Positions 12,421-24,833 are shown, counted from the stretch's first letter. The stretch: DNA of 64,000 bases from Fomes fomentarius (GCA_022606135.1 JABYQN010000001.1:558001-622000), one strand, 5' to 3'. Numbers and translations: made by a program. Notes: generated by a model from the letters alone, not told the origin.

Positions 12421-13349
12421 ATGAAGTTCTTCAGCAACCTCTTTGTCACCGCCGCCGTCGTTGTCGTTGGCATCCCCAATGCATTCGCCGCTTTGACTGG
12501 GGACCAGGTTGTCGGCGCGATCAATGCAGTCGCCGACCAGTCGTCCAACGTGGCGGACGCCATCAGGCCGCTCAACGCAGTTAACTTCCCGATCCAAGGT
12601 GGCGTACGTAGCTGCAGGGTGATTGTAGAATAATTTCGCTAGGACTCACCGCACGGCGGTGGTACAGATTATTGCCCAGGGCTTGGGCAACCTCACCAAC
12701 ACGGTCGCTCAAGACAACGCCTTGTTCGATGTAAGTAACGATTCTTCCCAGCATAGGTCCTGCATTACTATGTGCTGATGTAAAGTGGCATATCTACGCA
12801 GCCTAACCAGGCTCCCTTCGATGACCCGACGGCTCAGACCGTTGTGGATGCCTTGGTTGATTTCGTCGCCATCCATCAGTGAGATTCAATAGTGATCACT
12901 GCTTCTCACTTTGCGACTCACCTATTGTCTTCTTCCGTCCTACAGGGCCCTTTTGAACGTGATCATCGGCAAGAGCGTACGTGTGCCCTGAGATCTGGCC
13001 TTACCGGCCTCCTATTGAATAACATCTATGCATCTCGTAGAGCCTCGCTGCGCAGTTCGGTTTCACCGCCCCGATTGCTGCCGCTTTGCGGGCCATCGAA
13101 GCTCAAGTCGACGTTCGTCCCTTCCACTATCTGCGCATCCTAGCGGCGCGAGTTGCTGACTATCTCGGTGTCTTAGACCCTTGCCTTGAACCTGATCGCC
13201 CTCATTCCTACCCAGGAACCCGCAGCGGACGCACAGTTTGTACGTCGCCGGATTTGCCGCTAATAGCTGTGTGGTCGTCCTAATACTACCTCCCACAGGC
13301 TGCGTTGGACGGTACCTTCGACGACGCGAACACGGCCTACGGCGCTTGA
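12421..13349 (+). CDS. HsbA-like small secreted protein, left-arm copy
   Basis: Seven exons (12421-12603, 12668-12730, 12802-12878, 12946-12976, 13041-13112, 13177-13239, 13299-13349) give 179 residues with consistent phases. The N-terminus MKFFSNLFVTAAVVVVGIP is a signal peptide, probably cleaved after a following NAFA. The mature part (LTGDQVVGAINAVADQSSNV, IIAQGLGNLTNTVAQ, FVAIHQALLNVIIGKSSLAA, FGFTAPIAAALRAIEAQVD) is a helical, Ala-rich domain resembling the hydrophobic surface-binding protein A / cell-wall galactomannoprotein family. HsbA of Aspergillus binds hydrophobic surfaces and recruits a cutinase; a similar role here is only an inference. No cysteines were seen in the mature part, so it is not a hydrophobin. 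It diverges from the NTPase pseudogene. The right-arm twin is at 42,359-43,283 and a more distant paralogue at 58,144. Confidence 0.75.
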
Positions 13350-14621
13350 CCGTCAGTTGCCCAGTTCTTTGACGCAACCCGTTGTCCCCCCATGGATAGG
13401 GTCTAGCCCGGCTTTTGTCTTCAGCGCAGTGATTTTGGGGTAGAACTTGCTGGTCATGTTTCTTTTCCGCTTGAAAGTTTGTTCATAGTGCCAAAGTGAG
13501 ATGCATATGGTGTACGTTGTGTTTGTCGTATCACAGTGATGAGCAAGTATACTTCGTGGCTTTGAAAGCCTTTCCTTTGTCAGTTGACTGCGTTGGGGTC
13601 ACGCTTAGCTTATGTATGCAACCCTTGTATAGTGCCATGCAGGGATACTGCGACGACGACTCAAGTGCATCGGGTAAGGGTTCGTGCGACTCCACCCTAG
13701 GTGAAGGTGAGTGCGGGAGTGAAAGTGCCACGCGCAAGCGCCCGTTCCAACATTGCGCATCCGCGCCGCTTCCTTAAGCTGTACGTTACTGAGTACTATC
13801 AGCGGAGTACTAGGTATTTGCGATGCTCACGACGCCGGCTTCCATCCGCCAACAGAACATGGTTCAGATTGGGAAGACGATACACAGGCTAGGTTCATTC
13901 CGTACCACCAAGCACACACAGCGGCTCCTCGACACGCTGAACTGGAAGAGGGGGGGCAACCATTGCCCTGTCCCGTCCAGCCACAGGGACTCACCCCGCA
14001 GAAGCTGACAAGGATGCGGCCGCCCTGCGTCCGCGCCGGTGACTGAAGGTTGCGCGGAGCATCGCGAAGGCTGCTTGATACCGATGAGGAAGAGCAGGCT
14101 CTACTAGGAACACTTTCGCCGTACGCGCACCGGCGCATGACTGCGGTATGCTATCGAACAAGGTTTCCGCTACTCTACTAGAGTTTTCGCCACAAGGCTA
14201 GGTAATAAAGGCATATTCTGTGATCTAACACGCAGCGTCGGGTCCGCCGGGGCCCACATTCATCGTAAGCTTCTGAATTAGCACATACCACAATTCTGAG
14301 ACGGTGCGACGGCTGGCATCCGGGTTGGATGCCGAATCCGCGGTTGTGCCATAACCTTCGAGCCTTATGTTCAGGTACCACCACCACTTCAGCTTGATGA
14401 CCATGGGATAGATACATACGAACCGGGAAGCGACCATCGCACGCGAAATTGCGATCACGGTGAACACCTCTTCTGAGTCTTCTCGAGTATACATGTACAG
14501 CAACTGCTGAGTGCCTCATCGGAAAACATCATCAGCATGGCCCAAACCACCTTCCCCACCATCTTCCCCATCATCATCTTCTGGAATCTCAATCCTGATG
14601 TATATATTGCCCTCCTCTCCC
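13350..14621. other. Arm segment between HsbA-like gene and NTPase remnant; three-copy repeat inside
   Basis: No convincing gene. The part from about 13,730 to 14,455 belongs to a repeat present three times in the window: here, inverted in the right arm (about 41,270-41,985), and again at about 45,066-45,955. A short near-palindrome CTACTCTACTAGAG sits at about 14,171. Short ORFs differ between copies, which argues against coding. Confidence 0.55.
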
Positions 14622-17600
14622 TTATCCACGGCCGTTGGCCACAGCCGTCAGCTTGTCCGGGTTGATGTCTTTGTTTTTGAACCAGTGCCAACTCGCAGGG
14701 CCCTGAGCGAAAAAAGGCTTCTGGTTCCGCACCAGACCCAGCGCCTCGCCGTCCAGCCGCGGGTGCTCGACGAGCACGTCACCGCTGCGGATGATTTGTT
14801 CATAGATATCCCGCTCCCCCTCCCTTATGACCTTGTACACCGAGGGCGAACATCCGTAGACATACATACTGTAATGAGGGTGAGCCCCTTTCCGGATCCG
14901 CTGGCTGCTGCGTGCCGGAGCATCACTGATGTGGATCTTCCAAGGTGTAGCATGAGCGGTGGAGTCCCGAGTCGATGTCTTGCTCTCCTTGAGTATCTGC
15001 GCCTGAAGCTTCTTGGCCGTCTTCGAGTGCGCGTCGGTGGGCGTCTGTGCTAGCGGCGGGGGAGGATTCACAACGCCTAGCTCCATGATCAGGGTGATGT
15101 ACGGTCGCAACCCATTCTCGTCAGTTTCCTCGTCTGGCGAGAAGAATTTGATTCTCTCCTCGGCAATGGTGTATGCAGACAAGGAGCCCGGCTTCTCTCG
15201 GAGCTTGAACTGGACGAAGATCCCCGACATGTTCTCTGGCCCAAGGGGGGCTTCTCGATCTAGGAGGATGGGGAGGAAGACGTCGACAAATGGGCCACTG
15301 TTCCGGGAGGTGACAGCCATGTGACGCATGAAGCATCCGGCGGCACTCGCCTCCAACAACGATGGGTTGTCCGCCCACTTGGCGAAGTGCGTGAAATTCA
15401 GCACAGCGTTCTTGAAAGCATCGCGCAGCGTCTTGCCGTTGACTTCATTATCCGGTACGCTGTCCAAGACACGCTCGGCGATTTCATCTGGGAAAAGCGC
15501 TTTGAAGAAAGCCACAACGGGGATAGGGCTACTGAAGTACAAAACTGTGTTCTTGAGGGTGTCCTCCACAGCACGATCGTGGGCTAGAGTGAGCAGCAGA
15601 CGCCCAACCGCCTTGCCTATCTCGCCCCTCGCGAGCAAGTCGTGCTTGAGATTGTCCCGGAGTATAGCAACTGCTGGTTCTAGTACTACCTGCGCTGAGT
15701 CTCGGTCTCGCATCTCGAGTTTGCGCCATTCGTGGAGTTGGCGTGCAGCAGCTTCTGCGAGAATGGGCTCCGAGGAGTAGCCTGCATAAACGTAGTCACG
15801 ACTGTGAGGGATGGCATATACTGTGCGCATGTGACTCGCCACCAGGTCCATCTGGTGCTTGTGGGCGTGGATGGCACTGACGCTAGGATTGTAAGCGAGC
15901 ATGATCCGGACATCGAGAACGGCTGCCTGAGCTATCTCCGAATAGAAGAGCCGTTCTTTCGTCACCAACGTTTGGCACAGCAGCTTCGAGTGGGCAAACC
16001 TCAGCAGTGTTTTGCCATCAATTGTGCCGTCTTCGCTCATACTGCTGTTTCCTGCACAATGCGATAGCATCGATGTCCACCTGTAATAAGGGATGAGCAT
16101 GCGGCTCTGCTATGCGATAACAATCTTGCTCACAGAGGTCGCCCAAACTGGGCCATAAATCCCACCTCGCTAACATCGTCAGCCTTGAAATCCGACGGTT
16201 CGAGCTCGTCGGGAATACAATTGAAAGGTGTCGCCGTGATTGGGTCATGCATGTGCTCGACAAGTTGGCGAACACGTGCAGAGGGAGCAAACAAAGAGGA
16301 TGGCGCCAAGTATTCGAGCTGGGACTGAGTCGACACCGACACGGTGAACGCACCGAGGCATTCAAACCTATCTAGCGTTTGCACCAAGACATCAAGCAGC
16401 GACTTCCCAAGTTCAGCACGCCACCGTGCCAGCGCATGTGCCTCGTCAAAGTACATGAACACGTGGATTGTAGATGCTGGTGCGAGTCCCGGCCGGGTGA
16501 TGGAATGGTCGCTGGTTGAATGATTGGAACGTTTGCAGACGAGGGAGGCAAGGGTTCCCAATGCCTTTCTCGTGTTGTTTTCGATGGTCTGCTCGCGATG
16601 TTGAAGATCCTGGAGTGCAGCATTGACATGCTAGTCAACATCGTTACAGGTTACTACTGCTCATCAAGACCTCATCTAGGGCCTGCTTACTGTGCAATCG
16701 CGTGCCAGGTTCACCTTCATGGAGATGTAACATGGAACTTGAAGAGTCAGTAAGGAGATCCTTCAATACTAAGTAGGGCAGTACTTTGCGTTCAAGAGAT
16801 GTCAATTCTTCCACTAAGGCATGCTGAACAATGATGGGTCTGGGTCAATGGAGTGGAACAAACACTGCAAGTATATTTGCTCACTGCTTGCTCTACAACA
16901 CGTGCATACAACTGATCACGCACATCGGCGACAAGATGGTTATGCCACCACAATGCAAATGAGCCTTCCTGTGTGTCATGCGGCTGTAATGCGTGGATAG
17001 CTTTGGTAGTCTCTTCGAATACGGCGTGAAAGAAACACAGATATCTTCGAGAGAGTTGAAGTTCTTCATGCACGTTCTTGCTCAGTTCGAGGAACCAGTC
17101 CCGGATCGACTGATCAGGTGGGGGCCACGCGCCATCTGAACTGATCTGAGGATATTGACATAAGCCAGGGGTAAAAACGCGTACCGTTCATGTCATCCTC
17201 TTCTCGAATGTTGAAAGGAATGGTGAATATGTGCTTAGCGACTTCGTCGACCAGTCTTGATTTGCCAGAACCCGAACTTTGTATGATGGATGTACAGTTC
17301 AAATGTGTGCGACCATTCGCATGTCCGCCTGCCAGTGAGGCTGCATACATCTTTTGAAGGTTGGCGGCCAGGAAATCGTGCGAGTTGCAGATGAATGGGA
17401 CGTTCCAAGTGTTCTCTACTGGTAGGAACGTGGTGAGTATATGCAGTATGCGATCTGGCAATCCAGCGATGTAGAGAGGGGGATCATACACACGAGTGGG
17501 GACAATACTACATGCCCTGGGAGTGATCGAGGCCGTCGCAGAAACTCTGGAGGATGACTGAGATAGTAATTCATTTATATGCCCGCAGACGGAACGTACC

Positions 17601-17930
17601 TATCCGCATGATCTTACTGAAGTCATGCATATCGTATGCTTCGAGGAACAGTTTTTGTACTTCGTTGAAGTTGTCGATCATCCAAAGTTTGATCCCTTCA
17701 TCGAGCTTCCGCAGTATCTCGGGACATTGTCCTTGAACGACCTTGTAGAAAGATGCGGGATTGGGAACGCCATCGGGGAAAGTCTAAATAACGTCGGCGT
17801 AGATCTTGGCGTTCAAGGTAACAAAGTCAGGGGTTAAGGATTCTTCGCTGAGTAGTTCCATTCTCGACACAGTTTTCTGTTGTTTCGTGGGGCGGGAGTC
17901 AGGAGGCTGATCAGCCGGATGTTTCGACAT
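14622..17930 (-). pseudogene. Crinkler/RHS-type P-loop NTPase, left-arm copy, broken
   Basis: Inverted copy of the right-arm gene at 37,734-41,108. The reading frame opens at 17,930 (MSKHPADQPPDSRP) but hits TAG at 17,784-17,786, where the right copy has a Lys codon in the corresponding context. Downstream, domains are still readable: VPFICNSHDFLAANLQKMYA, Walker A QSSGSGKSRLVDEVAKH (about 17,250), Walker B FMYFDEAHALA (about 16,450) and a long last exon 16,100-14,622 ending a few codons earlier than the right copy. Selection seems to have acted until recently, because the later exons carry no further obvious stops. The gene also lacks the upstream sequence found before the right copy. Family naming rests on recall of the mushroom NTPases related to Crinkler effectors and trypanosome RHS proteins. 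Confidence 0.75.
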
Positions 17931-17934
17931 GATG

Positions 17935-18489
17935 GTGTTACATAGTAGTGACATTGATGTGGGGCACGTTTTGGGAGTGGTTGCGCTAGCGCTCACTTCG
18001 CTTTTTGTTTTGTCATCCGGTAACGCTGATGACGTTGAAATCGGCTTGTGACGGCGCTGACAACTCGTGGCCGGCGCATTTTGAATATATACTGAGAGTC
18101 ACCGCACCTTGAAGCCTCAGAGACTGCTGCCAGACTCATAATAAACCCTTCGACATGTACATCGACGTCGATTGGGGGAAGCCTCGGGCTCCCTCCGAGC
18201 ACCAAGATGTAGCGTCCTCCGAACTGAATCCGAAAGGTCGGCGGTTGATCTTGACAACGGAGATTGCCACACCCTCGTCCGTGAGGCTGGGTCCGATGAC
18301 AACGTTTTGGAACGCCCCAATTGCCGCGCGAGCGCATATACAGTCATACAGGACGCAAGATACAGCAGGAATACTGAACGGCACACACGCGGATACTGAG
18401 AAGACATGCAGCGGGTATGTCAGAATCGTCCGCATGTCAGAAACCTACTAGTATACATGGCAAGTCTCGTATCACTTCTAGCCGGGACA
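17935..18489. other. Gap between NTPase pseudogene and NmrA-like gene
   Basis: About 550 nt just inside the duplication boundary. It holds the 5' flank of the left NTPase remnant, which shows no similarity to the right copy's flank. ORFs of about 60-115 codons on both strands have no recognisable motifs. Confidence 0.45.
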
Positions 18490-19715
18490 TCACAGGCTAC
18501 TACGGATCTGGTCCTCGACCGTCTTCCACTTCCAGAGTGAATGTTTTGGGTTGACGAGCTCGTTGACGTTGTCCGAAGAGAAGTCGACCTTGCCCTCGCC
18601 GACCGCCACACTGCACATGCCGCGTGCAAAACGCTATGTAAGCCCTCTGCATCCGATAAACGCGACGACGACAAGGAAATGCTCACCGAAGGAATCCGAG
18701 GAAGTCGTCAGGCTTCTGGCGCAGAGCTTCCTTGTGTGCTGCAAGATCCTCGCTCGCGATCGTCCCCTTCTCAACGCCCTTCACGCGGGCAACGATGTCG
18801 CGGATGTCTTCCCAGGTCCCGGTGTCGCCCACAATACGAGCCTGGTCGGGAACCTGCGATGCGGTCGCAGGGTCGAGAGCAAGAAGGGCGAGGCGGGCGA
18901 CGGCCTTTCCAATGTCGGACCTTGAGGTGAACGAAACCTTCGTGCTTGACGGCCCGTACGGCACGAACTTGTTGCCCGCGATGTCGAAGCCCACTGTGAG
19001 GAGCCGGGAGTCAGTGTCGACAGAACACAATAGGATGGCTGGGATATAGCTTACGGAACGGCTGTACAAGTAAGAGAGGTCAGGCACTGTTCTGCTTCAC
19101 ACGATAACAGAACTTACTGCAATGAACGCGATCTCAAGGAAGAGCGCGGTGTACAGCGCGATGACCTTCTTGCCCTTGACTTTCTCCCGGGTCTTAGCCG
19201 CAAGCTCCTTCTTGGTGGCCCACTCAACATGTTCGTATCCAGGGAAGTCGCTCAACCGGTGGTCCCTGGTAACACAATGTCAGTGCCCATCGCTTATCCA
19301 GTGCGGATCGCATGGGACACTTACACTCCGTACTCGCTGAGGAAGTACACCTTCGCATCGCTCCTAGCGAGAGAGTCGACGATCGCGAGCTTCAGGTCGT
19401 TGATGGGCCCCCCAGGGAGGGCGTTCACGATGACGTCCACACCCGCGAACGCCTTGTCGAGCGCGGCGCCGGGGTTCGCGTCATCGAGCTTGTGGAGTTC
19501 GGCGCCCTTCGCCTGCAGCGCTTTTGCGTTGTCCGAGGTCAGGTTCCGGGTGACGATGCGCACGGTGGGGAGCGACGAGCGGAAGGTCTCGAGGAAGGCC
19601 TCGCTGATAGGAAGACCTGTCGCAGGGCGCGCTGATGAGCGGACATGCATGCATCTCGAAGAGCTGGGTACTGACCGAGGCCGCCGGTGCCGCCGATGAT
19701 GGTGACAGAAGACAT
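18490..19715 (-). CDS. NmrA-like NAD(P)-binding Rossmann-fold protein
   Basis: The gene starts at ATG 19,713-19,715 with MSSVTIIGGTGGLG, a GxxGxxG dinucleotide-binding motif split by a first intron and continued as LPISEAFLETF. Following parts fit the NmrA/isoflavone-reductase-like family: VRIVTRNLTSDNAKALQAKG, FAGVDVIVNALPG, VYFLSEYGV, DFPGYEHVEWATKKEL, FVPYGPSSTKVSFTSRSDIG. The last exon (18,610-18,490) reads GEGKVDFSSDNVNELVNPKH and ends SLWKWKTVEDQIRSSL; joining it from an acceptor at 18,611-18,612 keeps the frame. NmrA-like proteins either sense NADP redox state in nitrogen regulation or act as reductases on phenolic metabolites; the sequence does not decide. Exon borders in the middle were not all fixed. 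Confidence 0.85.
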
Positions 19716-22512
19716 GCTGGATATGTGCTAGGTGCTAGGTGCTTGTGTTAGGTGAAGGTGCCAGTGAGTGCGGGGGACTTAGAGTGCGGTTGATTGGACT
19801 GCTCATCCGCAAGGTCGTATATATATCCCGCCACTCGGGCTTGAGCGTCCTAGAAGACGATTGGGTTCGCCACGATTGCGCACCAGACGCGATGTTGATG
19901 CTCATCTGGCCCAGCGGTCAGCATGAGCGATGATAGGACGCAAGAACACTTGCCATAGAAGCCTACTGATTCGGTGACACAAGCTCAGAGTTCGCCATCG
20001 CATCCCATGACGGCCGCCTACCCAGGTGCATCCGCCTGAAGCCTCGGGAGTGCTTAGATTGCCCGTACCAGCCAAGTGGCTTACTATGCAGTCCTTCGCG
20101 TGCAGCCCTCTCAAGCCCATCACTGTCAGTGTCAGTGTTACTGCGATTCAGAGAATGCTTGACAGATCGGGCGCCTCTTTGCAATCTGGCTTCCGTCATA
20201 TCCGACATCGCTGACAAACTCAACTATCGTGGCTGTGTAATCTCAGTAAGTCGAACCTTCAACTTGCTGCGTATACTCCGCTTGCTAGAAATTCACAATG
20301 AAAGTCTGGCTGTGCACCACGCCCAGGCTTGAGAGCTTGAGAAGTCGTACAAGAGCTACTCGGCTACATGAGGACGCCGGTGTCCAAGATGACAACAGGG
20401 GGCCCGGGGTCTGACCACAAGTTTACTAACTATGTCATGTCGTACAAACCACTAGCGCTAGTCGCGCGACGTTCTCACATCATTTGGGCGATGTTGGTGT
20501 AGCAGAGAACCAAGCGAACAGTCACCTTCGATCCGCCGATACCAAAGGTCACAGCTGGACGCGCTTGGAGATCTGGTTCAACTCACAAGTTTCAAATAAT
20601 ACCGTATGTACGTTGGAGTGCAGCGACTGTCAAATCGAATCGATAGCGTCTCTCGTATCCTTCGTAACCCGCCTCAGACGGCGGGCCCGCTGTACGGTTC
20701 GTCTTAACTCCAACTTCTATCTTTCGCGCTGATTGGCAGGTGACCGAGACTCGGACTCTTACCAACAGTCATCTACCGCTAGCAACGAAGCAGATCGTTG
20801 CTATGATGTTCCCACTCCGTATTCAGTTTCACCCACTGGCCGAACGAAGCAACTTGAACAGTGGTTGTTTGTGCCTCTCGATGAGATGTCTGCCATGCCA
20901 GTTGTGATAAACCGCCATGTCCCAAAGGACACCTGCACAGACTCACAACACACCTTGACCCCCGGCGACGATGTCGCGTGGCATACTACCCACTGGTCAC
21001 CCACAAGGTCCGCAACGAAAGCTTTCACTCTCTCTGGAGCAATGACCCCAATCTCGACAAAGTTGGGTAAGCGCATAGTCAATCCCGAGACTCGGATGCG
21101 CACTCTCAAACTGTGCAACCCGTCACGGTAGCGACTTCAACCCCCATTGAAACCGCCGTCAGACAGCGGCTTCGCTTATTGCCTGCCCCCCCCCCCCCCC
21201 TTCCTCGGCGATAGCATAGTAGCGTCCCCAACTTACACCACAAATCACAGCGGACGCATTCCAGCTACACGCTCTGATGTTTAGATGCTGCGCAAGTGCC
21301 GTGACAATCAATCTGGCAGGCTAGTTCAAGTTCCTCCTGCTCCAGCTCCAGCTCCAGCTCCAAGTCGCCAGTTGGCCTCCGAGCCACCCAACAGGCACAG
21401 GGTACTGAGGGCAGGGAGCTCGAGGCGAAGTCCCCAACTTCGCGATCAACTGCAGAACTCTCTCGAATCAATGCCCTCGCAACATACTACTTAATAGAGT
21501 CCGTAGCCTACTTCCGGCCTGGTAGTAGTCACCGTGCAAAGTCACCAACCACGCCACCGCCACCACGGACATACCACGCGTGGCATACAAAGAACATGTA
21601 AGTAGACAGTGAAAGTACCAGGTGAACTCACAACAACGGCCGGCCGAGGCACCGCGGCACACACGTTCACACATTCACACATTCACATATTTGCATGTGC
21701 ACAGTGCAGTTACGGGCGGTGCGAGATCTAGGACATTTATTCATCGACTACTACGGGGGTGTCTTGCAACGGGGTATGTATACTACGTAAAAATAAGCTT
21801 TCGGCGGCGACGAGGACAATCGATGACTGCCAGTGTGTGTGGGGTTCAACTTGCAAATACTAAGAACATGCGATGATGTGGGCTGTGGGGCGAGTATACA
21901 GTATACGGGTGTGGGAGGGTAGGGTGGAGCGGGAGTGAACGGAGACAGTATGGGAACAGGAATCAGCTGAGGATGGGACGAGGCGACCGCAAGGATGATG
22001 AAAACCAAATGATGGATTGGAAGAATGGCATTGAAGTCTTCTTCGAGAGTGGAAACCCTTATGTATAGTGCGCAACGAGTAACGAGAGCGAGGAGTAGCA
22101 TATCGTGAGGACCGAAGAGGGGGTAACGCAGGAGTCAGAACTTGGGGATTGGGGATGCGGGATGTGGGATGCGGGGAATTCGAGGATGTTAGTGTGACAA
22201 CATTGCGGTGAATAATAATACGTGCGCGGACAGACAGACAGATAGACAAACCCAGACATGTCTACAAGAACTTTGAACACATTGAATCAGTCAAGACCGG
22301 GACTGCAGCAGCGGGGAAGAAGCGAGACTGGGGAGCACGATAGGTGCACGACGAGACATTCCGAGTTACGGTGGGAAACGGAGGGTACTAATGCTCCTGA
22401 CGAGCGACGCTCCCCGGTCCGATATCCTCACCATCGACAAGGACGCCTTCCGCATCCGCGTCCCCCTCGTCAGGCTCATCAACCTCGACCTCAACATCGT
22501 CCAGCCCAGCCA
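19716..22512. other. 2.8-kb gene-free stretch with simple-sequence tracts
   Basis: No supportable gene on either strand. It includes an uninterrupted run of 15 C at 21,186-21,200, a hexamer microsatellite (CTCCAGCTCCAG...) at about 21,337-21,362, and CACATTCACA-type repeats at about 21,660-21,690. The part next to 19,715 should hold the NmrA-like promoter, and the part next to 22,513 the 3' end of the kinase transcript. Confidence 0.5.
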
Positions 22513-24833
22513 TCACCACCGACGGCACTTCCAGCACGGGCGGGGCGGGGCGGCCTCGCCGTGCATCCACCCGTCGATCCACAGATCGGCGACGCGCGCC
22601 CGTTTCCGCGGATCACGAACCAGGAGCTGCGCGACCATACGGCGGACGCCCGCGCTCTGTGCAAGTGCGATTCCTCTTGCGGGCTCCTCCTCGGACTTGG
22701 TCGTTGTATTACTCGGGTCCTCGGGCCACGAATACGCGCCCTGTGCGATGCGGTTGAGCAGACCCTTGCGTTCCGCGCGTTTCCGCCGCTGGACCTCCCA
22801 GTCTGCCTCGGCGCGCGCGGGTCGGTCGTGCGGGATGCCGTTAGGTGCGGGTGTGTCAAACGGCAGTCGACGCGTCGCGAGCGTGTACAAGACGACGCCG
22901 CATGCCCACGCGTCGGTTTCCCGGCCGTCATACGGCTTGCCCATCACAAGCTCCGGCGCCGCGTACGAGTCCGAGCCGCACAGCGTCGTGAGCAGGGGCT
23001 GCGCGGGGTCGATGAAGCGCGACAGGCCAAAGTCGGTGAGCTTGATGAGCGAATCCGAGGGTAATGGTTGTGTAAACGGGTCGGTCGTGAGAAGGATGTC
23101 TAGGGAACCGTATGTGTGGGTGTGGCGAATACGACGAACGTGCGCATACACTTACTCTCAAGCTTTATGTCCCGGTGCACGAGCCCTACGCTGTGCATCC
23201 ACGCGACCGCTCTACACAGCTCGCCCCATATCCGCCGAACCAGCGGCTCGTCCATCCGCGCATGACTTGCGGGGTCATCCACTAAGTCTAGTAGCTCGCC
23301 GCCGCCAATGTGTTCGAGGACCAGACAGTGGTGGGAAGGTGTGCTGAAAGAGTGGAGGTAGGAGACTATTGAGGGATGCGAGATGTGCTAGAAAAGGAAG
23401 AGACGATCAGTCAAACTCGTGGACAGGACTACGGTCCGCAGGGAATCACGATAAACTAAACTCTGCGTGGCGAATGATCGGTGACTGTGCAGTGTCTCTG
23501 GATGTACGAAATTGAACAATGGGATAGGTGCTCGACGACCGTACATGGAGCGGGACAAACCACTGACGGCAACGACGGAGAGTACTCACCCGAAGGACCT
23601 CGACCTCGCGCACGAAGCTTACCCTAGAGCGTGAATTCGTATCGCACACGGAACGCTCCGTCATCTTCACGGCAACTAACCTGCCGCCCTTCGGGTTGTG
23701 TAGCTGTTTCGCGGGTTCCTCGTCCTTGGGCGATAAGATAGCACTGCTGGTTCCATCGCTAGCGGCGCGTTCTTTTGCTCTTCTCCGTAGCGGCCGAGTG
23801 CCGTTGATAGTGCGCGACTTGCGGCCGCGAAGGCTTTTGCTGCGTGCCAGGGAAGACTTTCGAACAAGCTCCAGGGCGTTCAGCTGACCCCTGGTATCCC
23901 GCGCGAGCCACACGCTACTGAACGACCCAGTTCCCAGCGGCTTGACCAGCTCGAGCGATAACGAAGAGCTTGATAGCGTCACGCCTGGTTCGATCTTCAA
24001 ATATGGTGGCGGCTGCTCCGGATCTGACGGCGGTGGCGTTGGAAGGCGTTCGCGGTCGGGGACGTAGGACTTCTCCATTTGTTGTGACTCGGGGTGCGGC
24101 GTAGGAGCTGCGGCAGGAAGCGCATGGTGAAGCTCGACTGGGGATTCAGTCGTTGCTCCAGCGTGATAAGAATCGTGATGCGCATGTGAAGGGCCGGCGG
24201 GATCAAGATGGACAAAGTCGCGTCGCACGTTCGTCACAGGCGGCGGATGGTCGGCCTCAGAGCCGTAGCGCGCGCGTGAGGGGAAGAAGCGGGAGAGCGG
24301 CGGTAGGGCGACACGGGACGAAGGCGGCGAGGTCGAGTTATCTCTTGAGCCCGAGGCCGATACGCCGTTCGCGTGCGATACGGACCGGATGCTGGGCGGC
24401 GGCGTGGGCAGGAGAGAAGGCCCGAAGAAGTCTGCGTTGAGGGAGCGCGCGGGGACTGTGTGCTGCACGCGCGGGGTGTCCTCGGCACTCACCTCTGACC
24501 CATCCGACCCATCCGACTTGTATGACTTGTCAGACGCGGAGCGTGCGTGGGGAGGGTTTGGGGGTGGCTTCGGAAATGAAGTGTCGTCGGAGAAGGGGGA
24601 CGCGAAAAAGGCATATGTCTTGCTTGGGGGGACGGCAGAGGTTGGGGCGCGGTGGTGTCGTCGGCAAACGGAGAGGCAAAAAAGGCGTATGTCTTGCTGC
24701 CAGTGGGTGATGGGGGTTGGGAGGAGGCGGTGGAGGCGGTAGTGAGGGAACTGAGATGTGAGGAGCGAGTTGAAGAGCTGGCGGAAGGAGAGGGACTGAG
24801 GTGATAGTTCCAGCTGTCAAGCATGTCGGTCAT
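22513..24833 (-). CDS. Ser/Thr protein kinase with long disordered N-terminus (CAMK-like)
   Basis: Three exons are read: about 24,833-23,590, 23,387-23,156 and 23,099-22,513. The kinase domain begins at LELVKPLGTGSFSSVWLARD (glycine loop), carries VAVKM for the ATP-contacting Lys, HRDIKLEN (catalytic loop, completed across an intron), TDFGLSRF, and SYAAPELVMGKPYDGRETDA in the activation segment. Between glycine loop and VAVK is a basic Ser/Arg-rich insert of about 80 residues, unusual for the fold. The N-terminal part is Pro/Ser-rich with SKTYAFFASPF repeated twice. The reading frame changes between those two repeats at a G6 run (24,626-24,631), so the first about 70 residues from ATG 24,833 need a one-base correction to join the rest. 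Resembles fungal CAMK-group regulators; the exact orthologue was not recognised. Confidence 0.85.

Larger units (their letters stand above)
10722..17934 (+). repeat. Left arm of a ~7.2-kb inverted duplication
   Basis: Read on the opposite strand, this interval is repeated at 37,731-44,979. Matching points have coordinate sums of about 55,664 at the NTPase start codons, 55,697 near the NTPase stops and 55,704 at the HsbA start codons, so the arms are colinear and inverted, with small indels. The outer edge lies near 10,722, where similarity fades through GGATTAACAGTGGCTG. The inner edge is at the NTPase start codon (17,928-17,930), beyond which the flanks are unrelated. Contents: a gene-free upstream segment, an HsbA-like gene, a repeat segment and an NTPase pseudogene. 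By eye the arms differ every few dozen bases, so the duplication is not brand new. Confidence 0.93.

Noticed and set aside
14511..15053. 180-codon plus-strand ORF, repeated at 40,644-41,186 on the minus strand
   Set aside because: Antisense to the last NTPase exon. It is conserved between arms only because the sense sequence is duplicated.
21186..21200. Run of 15 C as a functional site
   Set aside because: A simple homopolymer in a gene-free interval, most likely a microsatellite or a place of sequencing uncertainty.
22258..23347. Two plus-strand ORFs of 268 and 318 codons
   Set aside because: Antisense to the kinase domain, whose HRD, DFG and APE motifs are on the minus strand.
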